DNA of 64,000 nucleotides from NCBI GenBank assembly GCA_002633005.1, contig NMRA01000714.1, positions 56,708 to 120,707 of the forward strand, written 5' to 3'. Source of the stretch: Phoronis australis (lineage: Eukaryota; Phoronida; Phoronidae). The notes under the pieces were generated by a model. It saw only the letters and a program-made list of their open reading frames with translations. It did no database searches and was not told the origin of the DNA. Every line of letters begins with the position of its first letter. Within the stretch, counting starts at the first letter, position 1. Position numbers and translations under genes: made by a program. This document shows positions 32,301-43,639 of this stretch, piece by piece.

Positions 32301-35300
32301 TGTGAAGTAGAATGAATAACTAATCATAATCTGCAATAAAAAAATTTGACCTAATTTTAACCGATAGCGACTGTTTTGCAGTCTGGTGAGGAAATAGAGT
32401 TTCCGACTTAAGACTCATTTCGCGGTGGTGGGTCACATATTTGTGTTAAATATAAATAATCCTGATACTGTATTGATATGCGAAGTTTTTGTGAACTGTG
32501 ATTTCTCATGAAGGTTTTACTTTTGGCCAAAACCATTGAGTTAACTCGTCGGCCACGCGCATTGTAATACTTGCACGGACTGCGTTTCCTGGCCGAGTGT
32601 GTGTTGTGCTTCAATCAAAAAAGTGCGTGATGTCAAGATGAGAAACAAAATACGCCAGTTTATGTAATAAAATTCTAAGTTAAGGGCTAAAATGAGCCGT
32701 CAGTGGAATAAAGTTACAAATAATCATAAAATACTAACTTCAACATTCTCAATTAGTTGAGTTTTGGATTAGAATTTTTGAAATTGAAATATGGGTTGCT
32801 TGCTCAAACTCGAAGTTTCACCTACGACAGGCGTACAAGTTGAAGCACAACTGAAATCCGCCATGTTTACTATTTCAGGTCCTTGAATTCTGAGTTTTGA
32901 GATTGTTTTAGAAATTCCATCGCCAATTCACCACTCACGAAGACAGTTAATGGGATCTAGGAAAGATAAGGCTTCGAAGGTTTATGCAACACCAGACTGA
33001 GGGAGGTGCACGCAGATTTTATTTGGATTTTGGACTGTTGAAGTTGGGAGCCTCGGCTTGGCAAAGTTTAAGTGTCCAACCTTTATGTTTTCTTATATAT
33101 ATTATTGAGTAACGTCATTTGCGATAAACCAAGCGCCTGTGGTATGTATGTGGTTGTTCAGTTTGCCATTTTGTACACAGGTTATTTTTTATTCTCGAGT
33201 CATGTGTATAGCAGATTCGTATCCAGCTAGCTACAATTGAAAACATACTTTCTTTGCATGTGGAATTTTTATTATAGATAAGTTAACACAAAACTTAAAG
33301 CTGCTCAAAGGCCTTTTTAAAAAAGATCTTAAAATAGTGACACATACAAACCAATCAAATGCAAACAAAGGGAATACTTCGTTGTAATCGCTGAACATTT
33401 CAACATTAGGTCAACAGGAAAACGACAATTCGCAAGCGTAATCGGTAATCAATTCAGCTTAATAAAGAAGCAGTACAACTGCGCTTTGGGGCTTTAAAGC
33501 TAAAGAAAAATTGTGGTTTGAATAATTAGTGATAAACTTTCCTGTGAATGAAAAATTTAATCGATCATCAAAGTGTAACATTAATGGATTTTCCACTGAA
33601 AATTAGACGATTGATGCAGTCATTGAATATCATATCCGCATAATGTGTACCGAATTGAAAAGTTTTTACCATCAGTATAAAGCCTGTCTTCTGAAAGGAA
33701 AAGGTAATGTCACTCAGTGAGAATGGACAGGTGCACCTGTATACCAGATGCTTTTGGTTTTCATTTCACTGGCATTCGTTAATGAGTGTTAATAGGTCTT
33801 CTTTAGCTTCAGTCCCTCATGTTTCTTCCAGGAAAGGGAACAAGTCATTGTTGTTCACACCTGACTCATTGCGTATCACAGTGAAAAGGCATCCTCACCA
33901 ACGAGGCTGGTTGGTGTGGCAGACAGATATAGTGCCTTTCCACACACAAACAATCCACTGGCACATTTTCTTATGGTAACTTAATACTGTGATTCACATT
34001 TCTCCAGGCCACTGGCTTGTGCCATGCAGCACTGCTGGTGTGTGGACATGTTGTGGGAAGAGAAAGGAGTAACAAAGCTTGTCTATGTTGCGGCTTGAAG
34101 TGGCCTTAAAATGTCACTAAACCTGGAACAAAATTGAAACATGAACAATTAAGTACTTCAGATTGAGTAAAAAAATGTTGCCCCTCATTTTCAAAAATAT
34201 GACATGGAAGCTTCTCTATAATTTCACACAAAATTAAATTATTGCTATTTCCAGAAAGCAAGGGTGTATATAATAAGTTTTGTATAAAACTGCGTGTTTG
34301 TTTTTCATTCCTAGCCATAGCAATTCTTTAAACGCATTACTTGTCTGCAAAATATGCAAGTTATTTGAGACAACTTTAAACCTTTGTCACCAATTTTCAA
34401 GCCTTTTGATTTTTGACAATTTCAGCAAAAGAACACCAATTAAAGATTCATGGGTCTGTCAAGCACACTTAAGGTCTAAGGCTGAGGAAACCGTTCCTCA
34501 GATTTTTTATTTTTCTTCTAATAGAAGATATGAAGACTTGGGCCATTTAAAAATCATAGATAATCTTTATGTTGTTTAATAGTAATTAAAAATCCTGATG
34601 CACCATTGATAAAATGTTCAAACATGACTTCACTCGTACATTCACAGCAAAAAAATGCAGTTTTCACAAAAGTGGCAGTCCTGTGAATTTATAAACGACT
34701 TGCAACATTTCAAGACATGAGTTCAGTCATTGAGAATTCAGAAAATTTAATTCTTATGGGTTTACAATGGATGGTAAAACAGCTTCATCAAACGTGAAAG
34801 AACTTCGTGAAGGTTAAGAATTACCTCACCATGCTCTTTCCCCCAGACACTATTACCTGTTATTTCCACACATTCAGTAGCACCAAAATCTACAACCCCA
34901 ACCCCCTATGCCAACCTTCCGCTTAGGGCCTAAATACGTAAATTAACAAAAGAACTTACTTTCTTAAAAAATAGCTTCCCTTTTCAAAGGCTTTGTTCGT
35001 TGTCTCCGATATAGAAAGTAGGTTTTGACAACAGATCTGCACTGGATGGGAAGATCTTGCTGGTTAGCAGCAGTCAACTGCTTAAAACTAATGTTTGTCC
35101 ATTCAGGAAAGGTTGCAGAAGCGATGCATATCTCCTCTGCATGGTACCAGCCCTTTAGCCTAAAAACCAAAAGTCAGGTGAAAACATACATGATAAATTC
35201 CCATGTCAACGTGTAATAGACTTCCGAACGACATAGGATAGGGAGTAAACAATTAGTCTAATGGATATTTGTCACGAGCCCTTTGAGCTTGGATTGTAAT

Positions 35301-35679
35301 CTTACCGCACTAATAACCAATATCAAGTTTACAACATAAACATTCAGCATTGATTGATGTAATTGTCCTTGATAAGCCTGTTAGAAATCATTCCAAACAT
35401 TAATAATACTGCTTTGACGTGCGAAAAGATCCCGAGTGCTACGTCAAGTATCGTAACGTGGAATAATCGTTAAAATAATCACAAACCTTACCTTTCTATA
35501 AGGTCATGCTCACTTCCTCTTGTAGAAGCACCCGTTTCACGCAATCTCAGATTCAGTTGGCACGGCTGCAAGCCATTTCACCATGTATTGAAGGGCTCAC
35601 GACATCGAGGCTGCTTAATCTATCACCACTAGTACACGCGCGCCCTCTAGTAACGTAAAGATTGTCGAATTGCCCCATT
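29388..35679 (+). mobile_element. AATGGGGC-ended transposon, long copy with nested insert
   Basis: It starts AATGGGGCTATTGGACGAAT and ends with GCCCCATT. Both ends match the ends of the reverse-oriented copy 52668-56631, and the right 200 bp match 1-200. Collinear internal blocks are shared with that copy: 30235-30300 with 55495-55562 reversed, and 34990-35150 with 53290-53455 reversed. A second element (30445-33141) is inserted in it; without it this copy is about 3.6 kb, close to the other. Short frames at 29496-30005 and 35170-34964 may be transposase remnants; the last is conserved in the other copy (FKQLTAANQQDLP against FKHLTAANQQDLP). The superfamily is not recognised. Confidence 0.85.
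30445..33141. mobile_element. CACAGGCGCTTGG element nested in the long copy
   Basis: It is flanked by perfect 8-bp direct repeats GTATGTAT (30437-30444 and 33142-33149). The inverted ends CACAGGCGCTTGG...TTTATCGCAAATGACG match for about 85 bp, through 'aaaacataaaggttggacac'. A second inverted pair lies inside (30850-30892 and 32403-32444). The equivalent site in the other host copy (about 55366-55378) is empty. An 8-bp duplication fits hAT, P or similar superfamilies. The frame at 30334-30696 is partly host element and partly insert. No transposase is recognised. Confidence 0.88.
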
Positions 35680-36816
35680 ATACATTTGGAAGTATGTGTA
35701 GCACATGTTGGTTAAGTCCACGTATCTGGTGTCTCACAGTAACACAAGAGAGTCACACCTTGTGCAGGTTCAGTATAGATGTACGTTAACAATTTGGTAC
35801 TCAAGATGATACGCTGGGTTTTGGGAGTACGCATAGCTCTAAATTTACCACTACAACAATGATACTAAGCAACAATAACCCGTGCTTTTTATCTAAAAGA
35901 GTTTTATTCTAGGTCATCTGTAGTTATGAAATTGGTCTCAAATTGTTCCTTGGTAAAAATAGGTGTGATTTCTAAACTTAGAAAGTTCGTTATGTCTTCC
36001 GACCATACTCATAAAATTGAGCTCATGCTGTCACGAACTGTCGATTCTTTCCTAGCCCAGTGATCACGTGGTCTAATCAAGACCGATTTTATTCGAATGT
36101 TTAGTGTTGACGTGTCATGGCAGTAAGGGACGCAATTTGGACCCCAAAACAAGGATAGACATGCCGTCACACTGGGTACAAAACGTCATAATGACGTCAT
36201 GCAAAACATTCCTATAACGGTACGTAGCCCACGTCAAACATTTTCGGCAGACACAGGTTTAACGCTTGCACTTATTATGAAGTTAAATAAGCCTACGTGT
36301 ATCCAACGTATAAGCCACAAACGTTCCAAGATTCAACACGCTGTAATTTCAACAGTTTCATTTTGCATGAAAAGAAATAATTTACTATCATAATTTGTTA
36401 TAGTAATAATAAGTATAACTAAAATCCAGTAGCGGATTTAGAAGGGGGCCATGCCTCCGCCCCCTAAAATTCTCCCACATGCCATATGCCAGTTCGGGAG
36501 TGCATGCGTGATTGATAAAGGAAATATCCTACAGAGGGCAGATGGTTGTGTCAACATCGTCTCATTCGACCCAACTCTTTGAATGGATGAGCTATGGATT
36601 TTAATTTTAAGTGCTTTCAATAACATATTAGCTTTACAACTGCAAAATTAGATTATTTCGGGCTTCAATATTTTTTTGCGTTTAATTCTGTTACTTATTT
36701 TTCTCCACAAACCACTTCTCAGTAAATGTCATGTCTTGTAATTAGTTGCAAACACAACTTTCTGAATAACCACTGACGACATAGTGTATACATGTACATA
36801 CTGTAACTTCATACTG
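35680..36816. other. No gene recognised
   Basis: Single-looking sequence. A short transposon-end phrase, ccagtagcggatttagaaggggg at 36429, recalls the CAGTGGCGGATC family. Missing downstream exons of the CASD1-like gene were sought here without success. Confidence 0.5.
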
Positions 36817-37023
36817 AGGAGGCAGTGTGGCCTATTGTGATAAGTCCCTGCATTCTACACTCGAGGTCGCGGGTTCGAGTCCCACTTGGTCACACTGCCA
36901 AACCCTAGAGTCGGGTTTCTAGCCACTCAGCTCCGTTTTAACTATTGAAACGTAAAAATGGTTCCAATTGATCAGTTCCATAGGCCTGCGTGCGACCGGT
37001 ACAGCGTGTATCAGACCGCCTGC
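36817..37023 (+). repeat. tRNA-derived SINE, copy 2
   Basis: The head gaggcagtgtggcctattgtg has an A-box-like core, followed by gtcgcgggttcgagtccc with a canonical B box. The body then shares 'gtcgggtttctagccactcag' and the tail with the reverse-oriented copy at 16634-16858. It is a Pol III SINE, not a working tRNA. Confidence 0.82.
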
Positions 37024-37635
37024 ACTAACTTTCTTAGTCTCATTCTGTCATAACATTACATGTGTGTGAGTGTGGCGATATAATGTATTGAATTTTACGG
37101 AGATGTTTCCTCCATCAGCTGTCTTCATGATACCTATTTTAAAGCACCAGTTTTTAATTTGGTGTAGTGACAAAACTAAAACAGGTGTAAGTAAACAAAT
37201 TTTAGAAAAATGAAGAGAAGCCACCAAATTTTATTGATACAAAGTTTTACAAACACACGCTCAAACTTGATTGAAAGTACAAACCATTAAATCTTGGTAC
37301 TTTTTGTAACACGATGCGTGTGAACTATCCTGATTATGAAGTTAAGGACATAACGAAGAGTAGTGTCTTACGTCGTAGCCGCTTCATAAGACTCTTTCCC
37401 GTTTCACGGCATTTAGGGTCTACCCCCCTCTCCTTGCCAACCCGCTCCTTCCTAATTAAATTCCGCTGACGGGCTTAGGGTGTTGTATTTAAGGAGACAA
37501 GCACAATTTTCGAAGGAAAATGTTCATGTACGCCCCAGAAACGACACGCCGATGGTGTAGTTTGGTCGTACTTGTATTAGGCGGGGCCCCACGGGCGCCC
37601 TAATTCAGCATACGAGTTAGGCCTACTGTTTTTAC

Positions 37636-37747
37636 CTGATCTGGACAGGTCGTATTTGTCTTGAAGTGCAGACCATCTCCAAGCTGCTGAGTCCAGTGTT
37701 CGCCAATTTTACGCGACGTCTTCCACACTGCAATTTCAGTTCCGTTT
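37636..37747 (-). CDS. CASD1-like: CASD1-like PC-esterase, exon 7 (Asp/His of the triad)
   Basis: Read on the minus strand, the acceptor cgccag|A at 37748 leads into NGTEIAVWKTSRKIGEH, then LGDGLHF and a donor cag|gtaaaa. DGLH is the Asp/His pair that completes the Ser-Asp-His triad in human CASD1. The exon begins with one base that completes the Leu codon left open by exon 6, and ends on a whole codon. The C-terminal acyltransferase-like membrane domain of CASD1 should follow at lower coordinates. I could not find it, so the gene may continue beyond recognised sequence, be interrupted by transposons, or end as a luminal esterase only. Confidence 0.8.
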
Positions 37748-37879
37748 CTGGCGAAAAAGAGAATTCACGTGTACATGTAAGTCGGCTTTTCTTAGAGGCA
37801 AGACACTCGACCAACTACCGGAGGGGGTGAAAATGGTGTCGGTCGGGGTTATTATCATCTGATCTGTCCTTATTATATG

Positions 37880-37950
37880 GGCCGCGCACCATAGGGGGCT
37901 CGGGGGGGGGGGGGGCTATAGCTCCCACATTTTTCAGTGCTGTGCCGCCC
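37880..37950. repeat. Single GGCGGCGCA-type hairpin
   Basis: It begins gggccgcgcaccatagggg, has a G run, then ctatagctccc, and ends ttcagtgctgtgccgccc. It is related to the paired units at 28978-29115. Confidence 0.65.
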
Positions 37951-38629
37951 ATGACCTTATGAGTGGTGCATCACTGGGGGGGCTGTATTAAAGAAAAACG
38001 AACCGAATTTGATATTGTCAGGTCTACTACAATTAACCCGACTCCTTCGTATTATATCTTGGGCAGGTGTCGTTTAATATGATTAACCCTTAAGCAGTAC
38101 AAGAACGCTGTCGTGTTGTTCGAAAATGATTACATCTGCTGTCAAAGTGTCAGAAGTATAGATTTTATTAAAATCCTTCTGTAAATGTGTGCAGTCGGGT
38201 AAAAAGGAAACTTTATTCAATTTCCAAAGTGAGCCCTTTTGATGGCCTTTCAATTTGAAAAGTGACTTATTCGTATGGAAGCTGGTTTTGAAAAATCTCC
38301 TTCTGAGCGTTACGATTGCAACTTCCATGGGGAGTACCCCCCACGATTACATCCCAGGAACGCACGTCAGCGTGGTTGTTGTTATTAGTTCATTGTCGCA
38401 GGTTCCCCCATTTTTAAATAGTGTGGTGACCAACCGGTATTGCTGTATGTAAACAATGGGCTGTTATTGTTACATCCCTTGTTCATATTTCATCAGTCGT
38501 GTTCCTCCTACTGAAGAAGTACATGTATATGTTCACAATTCTCGTCATTTAAAAATGATCACTCAGTAATGGGTCCCTATCAGTCAGTAGGCTATAGATA
38601 GATTTCTGGCACCAGTTATTCGCCAAAAT

Positions 38630-38676
38630 GGGAAGAAAGAGAGAGAGAGGGAGAGGGAGAGGGAGAGAGAGAGAGA
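38630..38676. repeat. GA microsatellite
   Basis: An irregular (GA)n/(GGGAGA)n tract. It lies in the intron between exons 6 and 7 of the CASD1-like gene. Confidence 0.9.
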
Positions 38677-38756
38677 CTATAATTCCGCCTTTCCTTTGAA
38701 ATTGGTCTCAAAGTGTTCTTCAGTCAAACTGCAGGTGATTTATTTCAGGCATTTGC

Positions 38757-38886
38757 AAGAACTGACACACAAGTTGGCATGTCACAGCGTGTCATTTTAT
38801 GGAGTGACCATGATCTCAACCAAGAACTGACACACAAGTTGGCATGTCACAGCGTGTCATTTTATGGACTGACCTTGACCTTAACC
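38757..38886. repeat. 65-bp tandem duplication
   Basis: Two nearly identical units start aagaactgacacacaagtt at 38757 and 38822. The two or three differences (gagtgacc against gactgacc) indicate a recent duplication. It is intronic with respect to the CASD1-like gene. Confidence 0.9.
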
Positions 38887-39010
38887 AATAACAAATAGCC
38901 AGTTCTTTACAAACCCAGAAATAAGTACACTGCAAAATAAAGTGGACCCAATGAAAAGTGTGGTTCTTAGACGGAACACGGATTCATAACAGCTTCAAAA
39001 GTGCTCTTAC

Positions 39011-39185
39011 AGAACTTCCAGAGCGACTTGGTTGTAGGCATCGAATTGTTGGTTTGTAAGCGGGCACCTTTTCTGGGCGTTTGTCATGCGCTCAGTTATC
39101 ACTGGGTCCTCTAACTTCCAAATCACGCGCGTTCCTTCCTGCTGGAGTCGCTTCATGAGCGGAAGTGCCTTCTCTCGTAAATTCG
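39011..39185 (-). CDS. CASD1-like: CASD1-like PC-esterase, exon 6
   Basis: On the minus strand the acceptor ctgcttttacag precedes 39185 and the donor ct|gtaaga follows 39011. The translation NLREKALPLMKRLQQEG, VIWKLEDPVITERM and FDAYNQVALEVL matches the CASD1 segment with 'VLQDPV' and 'DAYNEAAVSIL'. The exon starts with two bases that complete a codon opened by exon 5 and ends two bases into a codon completed by exon 7. This segment is the strand and loop between the GDS serine and the D-x-x-H motif of the esterase fold. Confidence 0.85.
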
Positions 39186-39903
39186 CTGTAAAAGCAGACA
39201 ATATGGTACGAAACACCTCGTGCTCTACAATAAACTGGTTAATGGCTTAGTCAATGTTGTAAACACTGGTGACTGTTTCACGTTGATGTCATCTGATCGC
39301 TCTTCGTGCTGCAATATTTTTGCAGTAAGTACAAGCTCCATGAAGTTTCTGTCTACCATTAGAATACGAAATAACTTGAGCCAAGATGTAGTAACGGTTC
39401 CTTCTGCTGCTGATATCTCCAATATAGGATCAGCTTCACAAACCCCTTTATGAGACAAGACCATTATACTTGATTTTTTTACAACTTATACCCAGTCAAG
39501 CACTTTCCTATACATGTCCAGTTTGTCTGCAAACCGGTTCCCTAAATAAAAGCTGTGAGCTATATTCGGAGGTACAATAAAACATTTTCTACGATCTATA
39601 TGTTTTTCCCAAAAGGAACAATGTCAGGAAGTGCCAAAGAAAAAAGCTTTAAGAGAAACAGGAGAGAAAAAGAAAAAGAACAGTGTATTATATCATAAGT
39701 AAAAACAGACACAGAATACGTTTTGTGAATACACCGATGGGATTTCATCACTAGTGGCAGTCGTTCACGCGAGTCACATCCGAAAAACGTGACTTCGCAT
39801 AGAATGTGAATCGCCACAGTAAGAACTGCCCTGATAAAAATTACACTTAATATCTAATACTAAATTTTCATAGAAGACTTAATGACGGTCGCTCTGATGA
39901 ATA

Positions 39904-40512
39904 CAGCACACATCACGTAATTTTGTCCGACCGGTCGGAAATTGGTCGACGACCAGCCGTCTAGCCGACCATCAGCCGACCAACAACGGTCTGCTGGGAG
40001 CCGTACACAGGCACTATATCTGCGCGTGCACGACAGATGTACACAGGCACTATGTCTGCGCGTGCACGACAGGTGTACACAAACAATTATGGTTGATAAA
40101 ATTTATTACAAATGATCATTTAAAATAGATTAATTTCGACTATTTCTAAGAATGGTATGACATGTTATAAGATGTTGATAAGAATTAATATTAACCAAAG
40201 GTGTAATATCAGATCTAGATTTTTTTCATCAGCCCTAGTAACTTATACGAATGTTTGTCACTAACCAAAAACGATCCGTAAATTATGATCAGACTGATAT
40301 ATGTGAACGATGATCAGTTTCGTCAGAATTCACATCAACCAAAATGGAGGTGCAAGATTTTTATACAAGCATTACTTATTATAAGGTCAGAAAATATGAT
40401 TAAAACAGTGAAGAAGATGAACAGTATACACAGTGTTGACCGGTCCGACCGTTCGACGGCCGGTCGTCGACTCCTAGCCGACCGGTCGGACAGAAATTCG
40501 TGATGTGTGCTG
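39904..40512. mobile_element. 609-bp inverted-repeat MITE with TA target site
   Basis: The ends CAGCACACATCACG and its complement are flanked by TA on both sides (39902-39903 and 40513-40514). Next to the ends lies TCCGACCGGTCGG, itself palindromic, on each arm. TA duplication fits Tc1/mariner-like elements. There is no transposase. It includes two 36-bp tandem units (40003-40074, gtacacaggcactat...). It sits in the intron between exons 5 and 6 of the CASD1-like gene. Confidence 0.85.
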
Positions 40513-40848
40513 TATGTTGGGAGTTCGAGATGATGATAATAATCGGGAGAGGAAAGTGCTTTCAAAACCGTAGAAAATCTATTGAAATTCATATCAAAAT
40601 TGCACGGTAACACATCAATACATACAATGTAATGCAAATCAAAATAAATCAATTTCTAGACTTACTGTATACTAATTTTCAGGTTGCATTCCCATCTCGA
40701 AGATTTCTACAGATCGACAAGTCTCCGAGATGGGGAGGCGGCGACATCATTAGTACAAAGTAAGTCCAGAGATTGGTTTATTTTGATGTACATGTACATT
40801 ATTCCACAATTGCATGAGTAACATACATTATATTACATCAATACATAC

Positions 40849-40909
40849 ATTCAAACCTTTTTAGTGCTGTTTCTCGTGGCTTATTGCGATCGTAATAACA
40901 AATCATCCA
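40849..40909 (-). CDS. CASD1-like: CASD1-like PC-esterase, exon 5
   Basis: A 61-nt exon on the minus strand after ttgtatattttcag (acceptor before 40909), ending t|gtatgt at 40849. It encodes WMICYYDRNKPRETALKRFE, corresponding to the CASD1 stretch 'TWSIKIHNGSSEALSQY'. It begins in phase 0 after exon 4 and ends one base into a codon, as exon 6 requires. An alternative donor 8 bases earlier (ag|gttt) would break the phase. It is short and its identification leans on the phase fit and the W-x-I...AL pattern. Confidence 0.72.
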
Positions 40910-41689
40910 CTGAAAATATACAAAGGAATCTAACTTCAGTGCGTTATTCATGTATGCATTGCAAGTATCCATTTTCATCATGTTTTGCTGACTAAGAACA
41001 AAAATCGAATTAAGCTGTTTGCTCACATGAAACTGGTATCATAATATTCCTTAAGGTGATAGGATTCTATTTCCATTACCAACAAGAACGCCAACACTAT
41101 CAGCGACTCATTCAACACGCGACACAACTTATTGGGTTTAGAAACCCTGAAAAAGTGAACTCCGTCTAAAATGACGCAAGCATGCATTGCCTTTGACTCG
41201 AGTTAGTAACGGAAATCCTTCGCTATTTTGGCTTTTAGCCACCTAATCAGGTGAAAATTAACCTTTTAAAGTGTATCTCAGGTCCGTAGTCAGCATTGCG
41301 GGGGATTTTCGGTGGGAGGACCTTTGATAATTTGCACACGTCGACACTGTACATGTACATATATGTAGAGTAATCGGTAAGGACCTTAATTAAGGGGAAT
41401 CGAAATCTGTATACACAACGATGACTCAGCTTTGTACCCGAAATGAGACGAAATTCGTAATACCATAAATGAGGATGCCGTGATTGTTGCTAGCAAAGAA
41501 CGAGACTAAAATTCGGATGTAATGTGGTCTAAAACGAGAACATTCTCGCGTTAACCCCTTCCAAACTTGCAAATCAGGCGTGCTTAAGTGAATGACCACA
41601 CCTCATTACATACCCGGACGGAAATATTTAGTCGGCGAATGATTTGAATTTTTGTCAGCTTGTAATTTATGTGTTACTTAAGTTGCTAT

Positions 41690-42178
41690 TGCGAAGGTTC
41701 ACTACTCCGAAGGTTCGCTACCCCGAAGGTTCGTTACCCCGAAGGCCAGCTACCCCGAAGGTTCGCTAACCCGAAGGCTCGCTACCCCGAAGGTTCGCTA
41801 CCCCGAAGGTTCGCTAACCCGAAGGATCGCCACCCCGAAGGTTCGCTACCCCGAAGGTTCGCTACCCCGAAGGTTCGCTACCCCGAAGGNNNNNNNNNNN
41901 NNNNNNNNNNNNNNNNNNNNNNNNNNNNNNNNNNNNNNNNNNNNNNNNNNNNNNNNNNNNNNNNNNNNNNNNNNNNNCTGAAGGTTCACTACCCTGAAGG
42001 TTCACTACTCTGAAGGTTCACTACTCTGAAGGTTCACTACTCTGAAGGTTCACTACTCTGAAGGTTCACTACTCTGAAGGTTCACTACTCTGAAGGCTCA
42101 CTACTCCGAAAGTTCACTACTCTAATTTTTCTCTACTCTGAGGGTTCACTACCCTGAAGGTTCACTACTTTGAAGGTT
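41690..42178. repeat. 16-bp minisatellite with assembly gap
   Basis: The unit is gaaggttcgctacccc on the left and gaaggttcactactct on the right, more than 25 copies in all, with 88 N between (41890-41977). Because three units make 48 bp, one frame stays open as a repetitive pseudo-protein (RRFATPKVRYPEG type). True array length is unknown. It is intronic between exons 4 and 5 of the CASD1-like gene. Confidence 0.93.
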
Positions 42179-42243
42179 CTCCCCTCTCAATTAATTCCGG
42201 TCTCTTATAAAAGGTAAAGTTTCAAGAAAGACGTGATGCTTAC

Positions 42244-42351
42244 CGCAGCCATTCCAATGACTACTAGTTCCGGTCTACCGTAGTGAATATCGTGCTCTAT
42301 CCAACGGTCGTACCAATGGGATTCATTGATGTAGGGAGAATAGGCAAAATC
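42244..42351 (-). CDS. CASD1-like: CASD1-like PC-esterase, exon 4
   Basis: A 108-nt exon of exactly 36 codons: on the minus strand, acceptor tttcatttttcag before 42351 and donor gcg|gtaagc after 42244. It encodes DFAYSPYINESHWYDRW, then GRPELVVIGMAA, matching the CASD1 region 'VDFLWHPEVNG...KPHVIVAGAA'. This contains the conserved Asn-bearing block of GDSL/SGNH-type esterases and the hydrophobic core strand before the W of exon 5. Phase 0 at both ends fits its neighbours. Confidence 0.85.
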
Positions 42352-42639
42352 CTGAAAAATGAAATTGAGAATGGAAATAGCATCGCAAAATATACATCAG
42401 AGAGTGGTTGTCCAATATTTTCAATTAACTATTCACTGCTTGCTGTATAAAAGATGCATCACTGTACAATTGGTAAATTACGTCCGCGTGCATGCTTATT
42501 CAAGTACTGTACATTCCTTTCGCATTCGTAACATGTTAATTTTCTCCCTGATTATGACTTCGGCCAATCTTGCTATAAAACAGATGCATTTACAAAAGTG
42601 AGCACGTTATTTAGAAAACCGCGAGCAATAAATACCAAG

Positions 42640-42706
42640 TCAAGTCGTGGAATCGAACTCGTAACTCTCGGTTGTGTTTCTAAATCACCGTGTCCCCGTG
42701 ACCCAA
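42640..42706 (-). repeat. Weak tRNA-like sequence
   Basis: The minus strand reads ggggacacggtgatttagaaac and later cgagttcgattccacg, the latter a fair B box. The A box is poor and no stems form convincingly. It is probably a decayed SINE head. Confidence 0.35.
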
Positions 42707-42832
42707 AACGTTTGAACATATCTTCACGGGTAACATTGTATTTGTGAAAGCGTTTCGTGTAAACTGGGAATACTTAACTTACAAGAAACTTAACAGGTAT
42801 TTTGAGTATTTTGTTGATTTACATAAAACGCG

Positions 42833-43098
42833 CAATGGTGATGATGGTGATGATGATGATGGTGCTGATGATGGTGACGGTGGTGGTGGTGATGATGGTG
42901 GTGGTGATGATGATGATGATGGTGATGGTGACAGTGATGATGATTACGATGACGGTGATGATGGTGATGGTTGTGGTAATGATGACGGTGGTGGTGATGA
43001 TGATGGTGATGAGGATGGTGATGGTGACGGTGGTGGTGATGGTAACGGTGACGATGATGGTGAAAATGACGGTGATGATGATGACGGTGATGAAGTCA
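42833..43098. repeat. GAT/GGT trinucleotide microsatellite
   Basis: About 265 bp of (GATGGTGAT)-like triplets. In one frame it reads as poly-Asp/Gly, in another as poly-Met/Val. No gene should be called on it. It lies in the intron between exons 3 and 4. Confidence 0.93.
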
Positions 43099-43200
43099 TT
43101 TTCAACAGTTATTTTTACTAATGTTGTTTTATTAAAGAAAAGGTCAAACTGCCTTTTCTAGTAAGCAGAATTACCCTTTAATGACCGAGGACATACTTAC

Positions 43201-43384
43201 TAACGTCACTGCTGATGCATTGAAATATAAAGTTAAATTCGTGTGCAACTTTTGAGGAACAATCTCGGGATCGAGATACGACGCAACCCTGTAGAAAGTC
43301 TCTCTGATTCGGGAATCACCCACAAAACCTATATGGGTTTCCCCGGAAGTTCGCCTCTTCATTGCAAAGCAACGTTTTGCATCC
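43201..43384 (-). CDS. CASD1-like: CASD1-like PC-esterase, exon 3 (GDS serine)
   Basis: On the minus strand the acceptor cttctatacag precedes 43384 and the donor tta|gtaagt follows 43201. The translation DAKRCFAMKRRTSGETH, GFVGDSRIRETFYRV then SYLDPEIVP is diagnostic: human CASD1 has 'AFIGDSRIRQLFYSF' at the same place, with the Ser of GDS as nucleophile. CASD1 makes 9-O-acetyl sialic acid from CMP-sialate and acetyl-CoA in the Golgi. The first base completes the Arg codon opened by exon 2, and the exon ends on a full codon. Confidence 0.9.
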
Positions 43385-43639
43385 CTGTATAGAAGAAAAT
43401 AAACGGAACTTAATATTTCAGGTTGTTTATAATTTAAGCGTGTGTTTGATGTGTGCTGACTGCTGTGGTGGCAAATGCACTGATTTCACGAAATAAAAGG
43501 AACGATTGAAAATCAAAGGAATTAAATGTAGGAAAACTGTTAGTAATTTAAAGTTTGAAAGTCAACAGAAACTTTGAAACGAATTTCGGGGGAAATATTG
43601 CCTGACTTTGATACTCCCAGTGGCGACTTGGTATTTTCC

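Noticed and set aside
40849-40860. Donor ag|gttt at 40856 for CASD1-like exon 5
   Set aside because: It leaves a phase that exon 6 cannot complete; t|gtatgt at 40849 fits.
41669-42013. Frame reading RRFATPKVRYPEG repeats across the N gap
   Set aside because: A 16-bp array reads open with a 48-bp period, and the frame spans unknown sequence.
42802-43161. 119- to 125-residue frames of Met/Val or Asp/Gly
   Set aside because: They are translations of a GAT/GGT microsatellite with no non-repetitive domain.
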